A stretch of DNA of 64,000 nt from Hydrogenophaga sp. NFH-34 (GCF_021401345.1 NZ_JACBGE010000013.1:1-64000), one strand, 5' to 3'; shown: positions 55,346-64,000, counted from the first letter of the stretch. Notes: a model not told the origin generated them from the letters alone. A program made the numbers and translations.

Positions 55346-56739
55346 GGCCGACTCCCCGGATTGCCCTTCTGGAGCTCGTCGAGACGGTCCGGCACAGGAT
55401 CGCCCTCGTAGATGCCGCGCGAGCCGGCCGCGCGCGTGCCGTGGCGCTGGATGATCGCCATGGGTGAGTTGTTCGCCAGCTCGCGCCGCAGTTCCAGTTC
55501 GGTCTTGAGGTTGCGAATCTCACGGTCGAGCGTGTCGCTCTCGTGGTTCACGGCCGCCACGGCAAGCTCGTTCGCCGCGACGTTGGGCTCCTTCTTCCCC
55601 GTGAGCAGCGTGCGCTGCAGCAACAGCGCCTTCTCCAGCACGGATGCCAGCGCGACCTCGGACGCCAGGCGCTGCGACAGCAGGTGCTGGTCGGGCTCGT
55701 CGCGAAGCGCCTCGATCACGCCGCGCGTAATGGGCAGTGACGCGCTGCCGGCTTCGCGCAGGTTCTCGGGCGTCGTGTTCTTCGCCTTGGAGACGAGATC
55801 CTGGAGCGCCTGCAGCTTGGTGTCGTATTCCTCCTGGATCAGCGGCGTAAGCCCGACGCCGGGCGTCGTCTCGGTCTTGGTGCAGGCATCGCACGTGCGC
55901 TGCTCCTTCTCGCCGAGCACGCGCGTAGCCCACTCGACGGCGGCCTGCGGCGAGGTCCAGGTCTGGCATGAGAGGCTGCTGCAACTGGACGACGCGATGG
56001 ACGAGGTGTCGGTCACGCCGCGGCCGTTGACCAGGTTGTAGCCGGCGCGGGTGACATCGCCGACGACCCTGATCGCGGGCTGGCCGGAGCCGCCCGCGTT
56101 GCTGCCCCCGACCCACGGCACGCCGTCATTGCCGCGGCGTGTCTCTGCTTGCTCGATGGCCGAGACCGCATCCGTGCTCGACACGGCATCGCGCAGGGCC
56201 AGGCCTTCGGCCATCTGGCTCCAGCCGAGCTGGCCGCCCGCCGTGTCGGCCATCTTCTCGGCCATGGCACGGCACGTCAGCTTGGAGCGGTCGAAATCGA
56301 GCCGCGCCTGCAGCACGCCATTGGTGAGCAGGTTGTAAAGCCCGGGATCAGCCCGTTGGATGATCAGCGCGGGCAACGATGCCACCGCGCTGGTGGCACT
56401 CTGGATCACCGACGACATGATTTGCTGGAAGCCGTTGGTGATGCCGTTGAGTTGATTCCTCAATGTGGTCTGGATGCTCATGTCGCCGCAGATCAAGTTG
56501 CTGTTCCAGCCCACGCCGACGCCGAGGGAGCGCATGCCAGCCGCACGTCCCATCGACACGGCGTTGCCGCCGCCGATCGAGTACATGACGTCATCGCCGA
56601 TGACGCTGCCGCTGGTCTGGTATCCCAGTTGACCCCAGGCCACGCCGCTGCCCAGCGCAAGCGCGCCGGCCAGCGCCAGGACGATCTTCGTGCGATGTGC
56701 CTGGCGGGAGAACGGATTGAATGCAGGACGGAACTTCAT
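55342..56739 (-). CDS. Integrating conjugative element protein, PFL_4711 family (TraH-like)
   Basis: 465 residues with a signal peptide (IVLALAGALALGSGVAWGQ). The mature protein is periplasmic, with conserved cysteines (LICGDM, LTCRAM, SSCSSLSCQTW and CDACTK) and a C-terminal coiled-coil-like segment (ESDTLDREIRNLKTELELRR). The family replaces TraH in ICEclc-type systems and is needed for the pilus/type IV secretion channel. It is followed by the hypothetical membrane gene and TraG. Confidence 0.9.
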   Translation of the reverse strand: MKFRPAFNPFSRQAHRTKIVLALAGALALGSGVAWGQLGYQTSGSVIGDDVMYSIGGGNAVSMGRAAGMRSLGVGVGWNSNLICGDMSIQTTLRNQLNGITNGFQQIMSSVIQSATSAVASLPALIIQRADPGLYNLLTNGVLQARLDFDRSKLTCRAMAEKMADTAGGQLGWSQMAEGLALRDAVSSTDAVSAIEQAETRRGNDGVPWVGGSNAGGSGQPAIRVVGDVTRAGYNLVNGRGVTDTSSIASSSCSSLSCQTWTSPQAAVEWATRVLGEKEQRTCDACTKTETTPGVGLTPLIQEEYDTKLQALQDLVSKAKNTTPENLREAGSASLPITRGVIEALRDEPDQHLLSQRLASEVALASVLEKALLLQRTLLTGKKEPNVAANELAVAAVNHESDTLDREIRNLKTELELRRELANNSPMAIIQRHGTRAAGSRGIYEGDPVPDRLDELQKGNPGSRP

Positions 56740-56748
56740 GGCACCACC

Positions 56749-57696
56749 TCAGAGGAAATCGACGCTGCCCAGGAACACCTGGCCCCGGCGTTCGCAGCAG
56801 GCATACGGACGCCACAGCGCCCATGCGTAGTCGCCTTGCTGCGCCTGGGTGAGGAAGCCGCTGCGCGGAAAGACCGTGCAGGACGAGGACAGGACGGGCG
56901 TGAGTTCTTGCCACTTGCCGGTGGAGGCATCGCCTTCCATCAGCGCGCCGGCCGGCCAGTAGCCGTCGCGGGAGTTGGCAAGCAACGGCTGATAGACGTG
57001 GATCTGCCCGCGGCGCGTGACGACATCGCCCGCACGCTGGGCCACCACTGCGCCGGCCTTGAAGTCGTCGGTCTGGTGCAGGAAGCCGCCGCGGGGATAC
57101 ACGTTGCCCCACAGGTTCATCGTGGTGCGTGCACCAACCTCGCGCCGGCCCGGAATCAGCGCTTCCGGGTAGGCCATCTCGGGCACGTTGTAGCGCCAGG
57201 CCAGCGTATCCAGGGTGCTGAGCAAGTACGGCATGAACGCCGTGCCCGCGCCCTCACAGAAGTAGCCCGACGACGAGACGAACTGGTTGAACACCTCGGC
57301 GCCGGGGTGGCCGATGACGTCCGCGTTCTTGAATTTGGCGAGGTTGTTTTCGTGGTCCTCGTTCGTCGTTCCGTCGCCACCTGCTTGGGCGGACGGATTG
57401 GGCGTGCTCATCGCACGGACTTCGACCCAAGGGTTCTCGCCGGTGTTGCTGTAGCTGGAGACGACCGCATCGGGGATGTAGTGGCGCACCTTGACGGAGG
57501 TACGCACCGTGCAGCCCGTCCAGGTGCAGTAGAGCCAATAACAGATTCCGACGACCCGGTATTCGAGGCAGTCTGGCGATGCGACCGAGCCGATGATGGT
57601 GGCGGTGTTGACGGCGTAGCTGCCTGTGGCACAGAGCAGCAGCAACGAAGCGACGCCTATACGCATGCGGCGCAGCAGGTCGAGCGGGCGGCTCAT
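56749..57696 (-). CDS. Integrating conjugative element protein, PFL_4710 family (TraU-like)
   Basis: 315 residues from ATG 57696. A signal peptide (IGVASLLLLCATGSYA) is followed by the conserved ATIIGSVASPDCLEYRVVGI and a Cys-rich region (CYWLYCTWTGC), then WRYNVPEMAYPEALIPGRRE and the C-terminal YAWALWRPYACCERRGQVFL. These are features of the TraU-like family of ICE mating proteins. It overlaps the PFL_4709-family gene by four bases and precedes the PFL_4711 gene by nine bases. Confidence 0.9.
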   Translation of the reverse strand: MSRPLDLLRRMRIGVASLLLLCATGSYAVNTATIIGSVASPDCLEYRVVGICYWLYCTWTGCTVRTSVKVRHYIPDAVVSSYSNTGENPWVEVRAMSTPNPSAQAGGDGTTNEDHENNLAKFKNADVIGHPGAEVFNQFVSSSGYFCEGAGTAFMPYLLSTLDTLAWRYNVPEMAYPEALIPGRREVGARTTMNLWGNVYPRGGFLHQTDDFKAGAVVAQRAGDVVTRRGQIHVYQPLLANSRDGYWPAGALMEGDASTGKWQELTPVLSSSCTVFPRSGFLTQAQQGDYAWALWRPYACCERRGQVFLGSVDFL

Positions 57697-58124
57697 GGCT
57701 GTGCCCTCCGGTACTGCTCGATGCGGGCCACGGCACGCACCACGTCCGGCTCGCCATAGACCACGTACCGCTGATCCACCACGACGGCCGGGATGCTGGT
57801 AATGCCGAAGCTCCATGCGTCTGTGACGCCTTGGTATGCGATGGCGATGCGGCGTTGGAGATCGGCGCCGCCGTAGCTCAGGCGGTCCCGCGCCAAGCTC
57901 TCCGCGCGCACCGGGTCGACCGGTAGGCCTGACGCCAGTTCGGCCTCGATGCGCGCGGGCGCGTCCAGCAGGATCAGTCGATCGGCACGGCCGGTGACTG
58001 GATGCGCCTGATCGGTGATGACCCAGGTTTCAGCATGGAGCGTGCCGACGACGAGCACCGTACCCAAACTGGTGGCCGTCAGCCACGTCCGCTTGACGGA
58101 AAGGAGCGAAGGAAAATGGCGCAT
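57693..58124 (-). CDS. Integrating conjugative element protein, PFL_4709 family
   Basis: 143 residues. An N-terminal membrane or signal segment (TWLTATSLGTVLVVGTLHAE) leads to a small periplasmic domain with ITSIPAVVVDQRYVVYGEPD, which resembles the cis-proline region of a thioredoxin fold without a CxxC. This matches the TrbC/PFL_4709-type family next to TraU homologues. It is now the first gene of the operon fragment, because a regulatory cargo block of about 3 kb separates it from the DsbA-like gene. Confidence 0.85.
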   Translation of the reverse strand: MRHFPSLLSVKRTWLTATSLGTVLVVGTLHAETWVITDQAHPVTGRADRLILLDAPARIEAELASGLPVDPVRAESLARDRLSYGGADLQRRIAIAYQGVTDAWSFGITSIPAVVVDQRYVVYGEPDVVRAVARIEQYRRAQP

Positions 58125-58668
58125 GGCATGCCACCCCGGAGTTCATGATTCCGGTAGTGCAGCGCAATGCCAGTGCCGAGGCGACAGGAAATAGGAACTG
58201 AGCCCTACCCGGTTTTCTCAGTCGGTTCCGCTGACGTGTGGACAGACCATGGCTCCCCCGGGGAAGGCAGGTTGAGAAACCTCTCGACTCTCAGAGGCTC
58301 GATCCGAGCTAGTACGCCGGCAGAATGCCTACGGTCATGGCTCATATTAACGGCGCCGTCGCCGCTAGAGTCAGACGTATCCGACACAGCTCCCGGCAGG
58401 CCGAAGGCGTGTTCGTGCGAAATCCGGTCGTGGTGCCCAAAGTGGCTGACTGGCTCATCAACGCTTTAGCCCGCCACTACTGCCCCAGGTTGCCTGGGTA
58501 GGCAGAAGTATGAGCAACAAGGTGGCAAGCCAGCGGCAAATGAAAATGGGTTAGTAGTAAGGTGCAGCTACGGAGCGGCAGGCTGGAAAATCGGCCTCTC
58601 TCGTTCGTCGGCCTGCGAACAGCGCCCGAGTGGAGGCTCGGGTGCCGCGAGACGTTCAGGTGCTTATA
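58125..58668. other. Gene-free stretch at the left edge of the inserted regulator block
   Basis: Only short, unsupported frames are present and I see no transposase or clear terminator. It lies just where the transfer operon is interrupted, so it may contain the scar of the insertion. Confidence 0.4.
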
Positions 58669-59004
58669 TCAACCGCCGGAGAACAATTCGAGCCGCGCAC
58701 GGCGAGCTTCCGGTGTCTCGTTGCGCATCTCGTCCAGCACCTGCTGGCGGGTTTTCCGAGGCTCTGTGCTCTTGATGGGCAACGGCACGCCGCGTTGTAG
58801 CAACGCAAGAGATCCATCCTTGCGCGCAGCTTCGACCTCGGCCAGCACTTGGGCGCGAGTTTTGGTGCTCTTGAAATGATCGGGGTGGTAGGTGAACCCT
58901 TCTTCCGTGGGTGCGGGATGCCATATCGAATTGGCCTGTGCTGCCATGGGCAGGGCCGTTGCGAAGACGACAGCCTGCAATGCGACGAGATGGGTGAGTT
59001 TCAT
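58669..59004 (-). CDS. Small secreted DUF4148-like protein, copy B
   Basis: 111 residues from ATG 59004 with a signal peptide (LVALQAVVFATALPMAAQAN). The mature part includes SIWHPAPTEEGFTYHPDHFK and two TRxQVL repeats (TRAQVLAEVEAARKDGSLAL; KTRQQVLDEMRNETPEARRA). It is homologous over its length to the protein at 46927-47262. It is divergent from an intact OmpR-type response regulator 147 bases away. Such small DUF4148 proteins are often strongly induced by metals in betaproteobacteria, though their role is unproven. Confidence 0.78.
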   Translation of the reverse strand: MKLTHLVALQAVVFATALPMAAQANSIWHPAPTEEGFTYHPDHFKSTKTRAQVLAEVEAARKDGSLALLQRGVPLPIKSTEPRKTRQQVLDEMRNETPEARRARLELFSGG

Positions 59005-59101
59005 TGCATGATCCTTTGCTGTGTGTGATGTGAAAAATCCACATGCCCGCAGGCATGCGCACAATGTAGGAAACTGCACCGAACGAAAGCACAACGTGAA
59101 G

Positions 59102-59116
59102 ATGACAATCTGGACA
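59102..59116. promoter_or_regulatory. Half CusR-like box in front of the response regulator
   Basis: ATGACAATCTGGACA: the left half (ATGACAAT) matches the box at 47364-47379 exactly, while the right half is degenerate. It lies at nearly the same distance from the start codon as in copy A. Confidence 0.45.
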
Positions 59117-59151
59117 GGTCGCGAAACGCCCGGGAAGAACCGGCAGGCCGT

Positions 59152-59838
59152 ATGAAACTGCTTGTCGTGGAAGACGAAGCCAAGCTTGCGGATTACCTTC
59201 GCAAAGGATTGGCGGAAGAAGGCTACGCAGTCGATGTGGCCGCCAACGGAATTGATGGCCTTCACTTGGCTTCGCTTGGCAACTACGACCTCATCATTCT
59301 CGACGCCATGTTGCCCGGAATCGATGGTTTCGGTCTGTTGGCTGCACTAAGGCAGAGCAAGCAGACGCCGGTGATCATGTTGACTGCACGCCAACGCATC
59401 GAGGATCGAGTGCGTGGATTGAAGACTGGGGCGGACGACTACCTTGTCAAACCCTTCGCCTTCTCTGAACTGGTCGCTCGCATCGAAGTTCTCTTGCGCC
59501 GCGCAGCCGGTACGAGCCCGGCGCCCGATGCCCTCGTTCTGGTTCTTGCGGACTTGCAAGTTGACTTGGCAAGGCGACGTGCGACCCGAGCCGGACAACG
59601 CATCGATTTGTCAGCAAAGGAATTCCAGCTCCTGACACTTCTTCTACGCCGCAAGGGCCAGGTGCTATCGCGCACCGAAATTGCCGAGCAGGTGTGGGAC
59701 GTGAACTTTGATCTCGGTACGAATGTGATCGACGTTGCCATTCGTCGGCTGCGCAACAAGCTCGATCTGCCATTTGAGCGTCCCCTTTTGCATACGGTCC
59801 GAGGAATGGGCTACGTGCTTGAAGAGCGGCAATCGTGA
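59152..59838 (+). CDS. OmpR/CusR-type heavy-metal response regulator
   Basis: 228 residues. The receiver domain has Asp8, phospho-acceptor Asp51 (IILDAMLPG), Thr78 and Lys100 (YLVKPF). The C-terminal winged helix (about 130-225) ends in DVAIRRLRNKLDLPFERPLLHTVRGMGYVL, the pattern of CusR, CopR, CzcR and IrlR regulators. It overlaps the histidine kinase gene by four bases. The divergent DUF4148-like gene and its box are probable targets. The metal is uncertain; copper or cadmium/zinc are usual for this group. Confidence 0.92.
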   Translation: MKLLVVEDEAKLADYLRKGLAEEGYAVDVAANGIDGLHLASLGNYDLIILDAMLPGIDGFGLLAALRQSKQTPVIMLTARQRIEDRVRGLKTGADDYLVKPFAFSELVARIEVLLRRAAGTSPAPDALVLVLADLQVDLARRRATRAGQRIDLSAKEFQLLTLLLRRKGQVLSRTEIAEQVWDVNFDLGTNVIDVAIRRLRNKLDLPFERPLLHTVRGMGYVLEERQS

Positions 59839-61241
59839 GGCTGCAGCGTACTGGTTCGTTGGGCGGCCGCCTCGCCCGCTGGCTTGCTCTTCTGGCGCTG
59901 GCAGGGCTCACGCTGACCTGTTTCGGGGTGTACACCGTCACTGCGCTGAGTTTCCAAGATCGTCAGACGGACACGCTTCGTCAGAAGCAGCTTCAGGTGA
60001 GCCACTTTGTCGAAGAAGTGGAGGGAGTGGACAACTCCCTGCTGACGCACAAGCTTGAGGACGCCATGGTCGGCCAACCGAACGTTGGCGTTACTCTCAT
60101 TGATGCCGGTGGTCGCGTGCTTTACGCCAATTCCGCCGGTCGCTTGCTCCACTCTACCTCTGATGGCTATGTGCCCGATACCGGCTCCAGTGTGGCAACG
60201 AATCGCCGCACGATTGAGCAGACATTTGAAATCAAAACGGCTGCCATTCCCATTCAAGTCGTACTGAGCCTGGATGCCAGCGAAGACGACCGGGTACTCA
60301 AGCGCTTGGCACGAACACTGATCGCGGCGGCGCTCGCTGGAGCCTTGGTGATTGCAGCCGGTGGTTTCCTGCTGGTGCAGATTGGGCTCCGTCCGGTACG
60401 CAAACTTTCCGTCCAAATTCAAGCGCTGGAGGCTAATACTCTACATCAGCAACTGGACGGCTCTGATCAGCCCGATGAATTGGTCCCGCTCGTGGGCCAT
60501 GTCAACGGATTGCTGATGCGTTTGCGAAAAGCATATGAGCAATTGGAGGCGTTCAACGCAGATGTTGCGCATGAATTGTTTACGCCTCTATCGACGCTAA
60601 TGGGGAGCACCGAGGTCGCTCTACGCAAGGTGCGAGATGCCAATACGCTTAGGGATGTGCTGGGTGCGCACTTGGAAGATTTGCAGCGCATGTCAATGAT
60701 CGTACAAGACATGTTTTTTCTGTCGCAGGCGGATCGAGGAGCGGAGGCCCGCCGAGAAAGGGTCGACAGCATGGCAGATGTTGCACGTGCGGTCATGGAC
60801 TTGCACGATGCAGCCATTGAGGAAGCGGGTCTGCAGTTGCAAGTTGACGGCGACACGACTTTGGCGGCAGATGTTCGCCTGCTGCAACGCGCCATCTCGA
60901 ACCTCATTGGCAATGCGACCCGGCATGCTCGCCCAAAGAGTACGGTGGTCATCAAGATTCACAGGCAAGGCGACCAAGTGACTCTGTGCGTGGTGAACCA
61001 AGGTCACACCATCCCGATCCAGCACATACCCCATCTATTCAATCGCTTCTACCGAGTGGACGTCGCGCGGGCAGAAGCTGTTCGCAACCACGGGCTGGGC
61101 TTAGCCATCGTGGCCGCCATCGCCCGCATGCACGGTGGATGGACGGTGGCCGAGTCGAGCGACGAAACTACGTCTATCGGACTGGTCGTGCCTGACAAGG
61201 CTATATCGTCTACTTCGCGCTTAGCGACCGAAGACTGTTGA
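59835..61241 (+). CDS. Heavy-metal sensor histidine kinase (CusS/IrlS-like)
   Basis: 468 residues, GTG start at 59835. Two membrane helices (about 15-38 and 160-182) enclose a periplasmic sensor of about 120 residues, then HAMP (GLRPVRKLSVQIQALEANTL) and HisKA. The H box is ADVAHELFTPLSTL with His246; the nearly universal arginine of HELRTP is replaced by Phe249. The HATPase has NLIGNATRHA, a shortened G1 region (VVNQGHTIPIQHI) and HGLGLAIVAAIARMHGG. The kinase is coupled to the regulator by a four-base overlap. The unusual H box could change the kinase/phosphatase balance. Confidence 0.9.
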   Translation: MRLQRTGSLGGRLARWLALLALAGLTLTCFGVYTVTALSFQDRQTDTLRQKQLQVSHFVEEVEGVDNSLLTHKLEDAMVGQPNVGVTLIDAGGRVLYANSAGRLLHSTSDGYVPDTGSSVATNRRTIEQTFEIKTAAIPIQVVLSLDASEDDRVLKRLARTLIAAALAGALVIAAGGFLLVQIGLRPVRKLSVQIQALEANTLHQQLDGSDQPDELVPLVGHVNGLLMRLRKAYEQLEAFNADVAHELFTPLSTLMGSTEVALRKVRDANTLRDVLGAHLEDLQRMSMIVQDMFFLSQADRGAEARRERVDSMADVARAVMDLHDAAIEEAGLQLQVDGDTTLAADVRLLQRAISNLIGNATRHARPKSTVVIKIHRQGDQVTLCVVNQGHTIPIQHIPHLFNRFYRVDVARAEAVRNHGLGLAIVAAIARMHGGWTVAESSDETTSIGLVVPDKAISSTSRLATEDC

Positions 61242-61273
61242 GCACGACAGGCGGGGAGGCCAAGGATCTTGGG

Positions 61274-62038
61274 CTACCTGGGCACTTCTCCAAAATCGTC
61301 GGTGGATGCTTCCGAGGAGTATGCGGGCGAAGTGACGTCAGCAGACAGCATGTCCATAGCCGAGAGCAAGGCATCTCCTTCGATCGGCCCCTGTAGCAGG
61401 ATGGCCTGGCCCGTCTGGCGATCGAGCAGCCGCAGCGACGGCGTGGCGGTCACGCCGCTCTCGGTGGCTTCCGTGGCCTGGGCGCGGATGGTCGCGTCAG
61501 GCCGCTCGCTCTCCATGCACTGCTCGATGGCCGGCGTGGATTCGGGGTAGCGGAGCCCATCGGGCAATCCTTGGCCGTCGCTGCGCGTATGGGCATAGAC
61601 CCATTCGACCGCCTGCCAGAACGCCGCATGCCCGCCAGCTTCGGCGGCGCACTCGGCCAGGCGAGCCTCGGCCGACGCGGCCGGCTCGTGCGCGGCCAGC
61701 GGCTGGTGGTGCCATTGCAGCGCCACGTCGGTGTTGTTGCCGACCCAGCGCTTGAGCTGCGGGAAGTACTCCCGGCAGAACGGGCATTCCAGGTCGGCAT
61801 AGAGCGTCAGCGTGAAGCGGCCCTCCGGGTTGCCCATCTGCCAGGGCGGCCCGGAGGGGTGCGTCATGCTGACCGGCGCGGGCGACTGAGGCGGAGATTC
61901 GCCGGGCGACCGGGACACAAGCCAGATCAGCAGCAGCGCGACCAGCACAGCAGCCAACACCCAGGGCCAGCGGAGCCGCCGATTGCCGCGGCGGAACGCC
62001 TGGACCTGCATCGGGATGGAAGGACGTTTCGGTTCCAT
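61274..62038 (-). CDS. DsbA/DsbG-like thiol-disulfide protein of the ICE transfer region
   Basis: 254 residues. One N-terminal membrane anchor (about 25-42, WVLAAVLVALLLIWLVS) is followed by a periplasmic thioredoxin-fold domain with LECPFCREYFPQ (Cys85-Cys88) and the cis-proline loop GVTATPSLRL. It probably forms or shuffles disulfides in the Cys-rich PFL_4711, PFL_4710 and TraG proteins of the same system. It is encoded 13 bases after the VirB4-like ATPase gene on the same strand, so it continues that operon. Confidence 0.88.
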   Translation of the reverse strand: MEPKRPSIPMQVQAFRRGNRRLRWPWVLAAVLVALLLIWLVSRSPGESPPQSPAPVSMTHPSGPPWQMGNPEGRFTLTLYADLECPFCREYFPQLKRWVGNNTDVALQWHHQPLAAHEPAASAEARLAECAAEAGGHAAFWQAVEWVYAHTRSDGQGLPDGLRYPESTPAIEQCMESERPDATIRAQATEATESGVTATPSLRLLDRQTGQAILLQGPIEGDALLSAMDMLSADVTSPAYSSEASTDDFGEVPR

Positions 62039-62051
62039 GGCGTTCTCCGGC

Positions 62052-64000
62052 TTACGACAGTTCCAGGGCCGGCGACTCGATGCCGCGCGCCTGGTCGATC
62101 TTCTCGGCTACCTTGAAGGCCGCTTCCAGCTCGGTGCAGCCGTATTGCTGCATCAGCTGGTAGCGCTCGGCCTTCTCCTCGGGTTCGGTCTGCGCGAGTG
62201 CGAGGTACAGGCTCGGCGGTACGGCTCGGAACAGCACTTCCATGCTCTTGGAGAGGATGACGCCCTCGGTGAACTTTCCCGCTTCTTTGCGCGCCGAAAG
62301 CATCAGCGCTTTCTGCGCGGGCGAGAGTTCGCGGAACCTGGCAATCTTCTCGACTTCATCGGGCGGCATGCTGAGACAGATCCACCACTCGATCATGTTG
62401 AGCATGGGCTCCGCGGCGCGCGGCAAGTCGTCGATGTTCTGCGTCGCGAGCCAGAACCAGGCCCCCAATTTCCTCCACATCTTTGTAATTTTCACGACGT
62501 AAGGCGCGAGCAGCGGGTTCTTCGTAATGATGTGCCCTTCGTCGGTGACGTTGATGATCGGACGACCCAGGTACTGGTCGCGCTCGGCGATGTTGTTCAC
62601 CGTGCTGATCAGGCTGATGTAGGCGATGGAAAGCTGCGCGTTGTAGCCCTCTCGGGCGTATGTCGCCAGATCGACGAGAGTGATGTCGGCTTCGGGCCAA
62701 GGCGTGCCGTCGCGGTCGAACATCTCGCCGTCCGTGCCTTGGCAGAACATATCCATGGCGTCCGCCATCTCCAGCAACCGCACGCGGCGCATCTCGGGCA
62801 GCGTCGGGTCCTGGCCACGGGTGCGCAGCGCGTTGCGCACGTCGCGCGTGAGAACGGTGCGCTTCTCGGCCACGCAGTGCTCGGCGGCGTCGAGGATGCA
62901 CTGACGAATCAGCGAGCGGTCGGCCCGCGTCATCCGAGCTTCCTCTTTATCCTCGCCGCCCGTGATCATCAGCCGCGCCGTGATCTCCAGTTCGCCCAGC
63001 ACGTCGCGCTGCTCGTCCGCCTCCATGGCCGAGGCGTCCGGGGGCAGGTCCTCGTCAAGCGCATCGGCATCGAGCGTCTGCACATCGCTCGGCGTTTCGA
63101 TCAGCCGGCGCGCATCGGCGAACGGCGCGAGGCTGATGCCCGAGCCTGGGGCCAGCTTGACCCGGTTCACCGTCAGCCCGAGCCTGCGCGCGAAATCGCT
63201 GAACAGGCCGAAGCTATTGCCGGCTTCCACGATGAACAGCCGCGGCCGGTAGATGGCCGTGACCTGATTCAAGAGGTTGTTGAGCGTGGCGCTCTTGCCG
63301 GAGCCGGTGGGGCCGAACAGGAACAGATGGGCGTTCATCTGCCGGTCCAGGCGGTTGAGTGGGTCGAACGTGATCGGACCGCCGCCGCGGTTGAACATCG
63401 TGATGCCGGGGTGCCCCGTACCCTGGGCGCGGCCCCATACCGGCGACAGGTTCGCCGCGTGCTGTGCGAACATCAGTTGGGTGTACCACTGGCGTCGATC
63501 CGTGTCGGGGTTGTAGCAACACGGCAGCCATCGCAGATAACTGTTGAGCGGCGCGACTTCATCGTCTTCGCGAACGGGCTGCAACCCTGCGTTGAGCATC
63601 ACGTTGGCGAGGTCGAGCCCGCGCCGATCAAGCTCGGCGTCATCGCGTCCGCGCAAATAGAAGGCCAAGGTGCCGCGATAAAGCTTGTGCGCACTGCCGA
63701 TAAGGGAGCGCGCCTCATGCACGTCCTTGAGGGTCTGCTCGGACGCCAAGGTCTCACCGACTGCCTTCTTTGCCAAATGATTCAGGTGAGATTCGAGAAC
63801 GTCTTGGGGCGTCGCTACCATGGTCAAGCACATGGTCGTGTCTTCGGGCATCTGATCGAACAGCGTGTTGATTGCATCGCCCTTGCGGGTTTCACCTGTC
63901 AGGTGCCCAGTCCCGGGCGGCATTCGCAGCCGGTCGGTGATTAGCACACGGTTCGGCATGCCGTCGAAGTACCAGGTGCCGCGCGCCACGTCGGAGCGTG
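62052..64000 (-). CDS. VirB4/TraC-like conjugative transfer ATPase, PFL_4706 family (partial)
   Basis: About 649 residues are visible; the gene runs off the right edge of the window, so the N-terminus is missing. The family is usually near 900 residues. Walker A is FGPTGSGKSATL (around 63,300), the Walker B-like region includes NVTDEGHI, and an ATLxTQN-type motif appears as WFWLATQNIDDLP. The C-terminal region (LSPAQKALMLSARKEAGKF) is typical. It powers pilus and DNA-transport steps at the cytoplasmic side of the channel. Confidence 0.92.
   Translation of the reverse strand, partial: RSDVARGTWYFDGMPNRVLITDRLRMPPGTGHLTGETRKGDAINTLFDQMPEDTTMCLTMVATPQDVLESHLNHLAKKAVGETLASEQTLKDVHEARSLIGSAHKLYRGTLAFYLRGRDDAELDRRGLDLANVMLNAGLQPVREDDEVAPLNSYLRWLPCCYNPDTDRRQWYTQLMFAQHAANLSPVWGRAQGTGHPGITMFNRGGGPITFDPLNRLDRQMNAHLFLFGPTGSGKSATLNNLLNQVTAIYRPRLFIVEAGNSFGLFSDFARRLGLTVNRVKLAPGSGISLAPFADARRLIETPSDVQTLDADALDEDLPPDASAMEADEQRDVLGELEITARLMITGGEDKEEARMTRADRSLIRQCILDAAEHCVAEKRTVLTRDVRNALRTRGQDPTLPEMRRVRLLEMADAMDMFCQGTDGEMFDRDGTPWPEADITLVDLATYAREGYNAQLSIAYISLISTVNNIAERDQYLGRPIINVTDEGHIITKNPLLAPYVVKITKMWRKLGAWFWLATQNIDDLPRAAEPMLNMIEWWICLSMPPDEVEKIARFRELSPAQKALMLSARKEAGKFTEGVILSKSMEVLFRAVPPSLYLALAQTEPEEKAERYQLMQQYGCTELEAAFKVAEKIDQARGIESPALELS

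Larger units (their letters stand above)
23587..64000. mobile_element. ICEclc-family integrative and conjugative element (left part, metal-resistance cargo)
   Basis: Evidence is the tRNA-Gly att site, the IntB13-like integrase at the left end, and the conserved ICE transfer genes (MobH relaxase, DUF3742, TraG, PFL_4711/4710/4709 proteins, DsbA-like protein, PFL_4706 ATPase) from 49.5 kb onward. Between them are about 24 kb of metal-transport genes. Later transfer genes (such as TraD, other pilus proteins and the attR-side regulators) would lie beyond 64,000. Several decayed genes in the cargo suggest stepwise assembly. Confidence 0.85.

Noticed and set aside
58205..58387. Short frames in the gap before the DUF4148-like gene
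   Set aside because: No ribosome sites, no recognisable content and weak codon bias.
61983..63944. 653-codon plus-strand frame opposite the VirB4-like ATPase
   Set aside because: The minus strand encodes a Walker-containing ATPase with clear motifs; the plus-strand frame has none.

Overview
This 64 kb window is high-GC DNA from a betaproteobacterium. Gene families and the clpP-clpX-lon layout fit Burkholderiales, probably Comamonadaceae. It falls into two parts that meet at a tRNA-Gly gene.

Chromosomal backbone (1 to about 23,604). From the left there is a decayed Aer-like chemoreceptor, an FNR-type regulator with all four iron-sulfur cysteines, an orphan PAS sensor kinase, an HpnC-type hydroxysqualene synthase, and a two-gene RND efflux pump behind a TetR-like palindrome. 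Next comes a probable amino-acid/D-amino-acid utilisation cluster: a LysR regulator, a DadA-like dehydrogenase, a class-III aminotransferase, a TAXI-TRAP uptake system and an Asp/Glu-racemase-fold protein lacking its second catalytic cysteine. tRNA-Leu and the protein quality-control block tig-clpP-clpX-lon follow, then tRNA-Gly, tRNA-Cys and a second, identical tRNA-Gly.

Integrated element (about 23,587 to beyond 64,000). A tyrosine integrase of the ICEclc (intB13) type lies directly downstream of the second tRNA-Gly, whose 3' end matches the expected attachment core. The right end of the element is outside the window. Its core transfer genes (MobH relaxase, DUF3742, TraG, the PFL_4711/4710/4709 proteins, a DsbA-like protein and a VirB4/TraC ATPase) run from about 49.5 kb to the edge. 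The cargo is metal handling: a CzcCBA-type RND pump with HupE-like accessory genes, placed next to a BlaI/M56-peptidase pair that shares a palindrome with it; two P1B ATPases with unusual membrane motifs; an FTR1/cytochrome c iron permease divergent from an RcnR; an MFS exporter with a His-rich tail next to its own CsoR-family repressor; and an OmpR-type two-component system placed inside the transfer operon. Decayed pieces (a CsoR-family gene, a second hupE, a DUF3363 relaxase tail, a metallophosphoesterase, a response-regulator stub) show repeated insertion and loss.

The most interesting signals are these. The integrase carries a C-terminal domain clearly homologous to the antitoxin of a RES-type toxin-antitoxin pair in the same element. 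A BlaI/M56 module appears wired to a metal efflux operon. A small secreted protein plus divergent response regulator occurs twice, once intact and once reduced to a stub, with a CusR-like box. One P1B ATPase has GAC in place of CPC.
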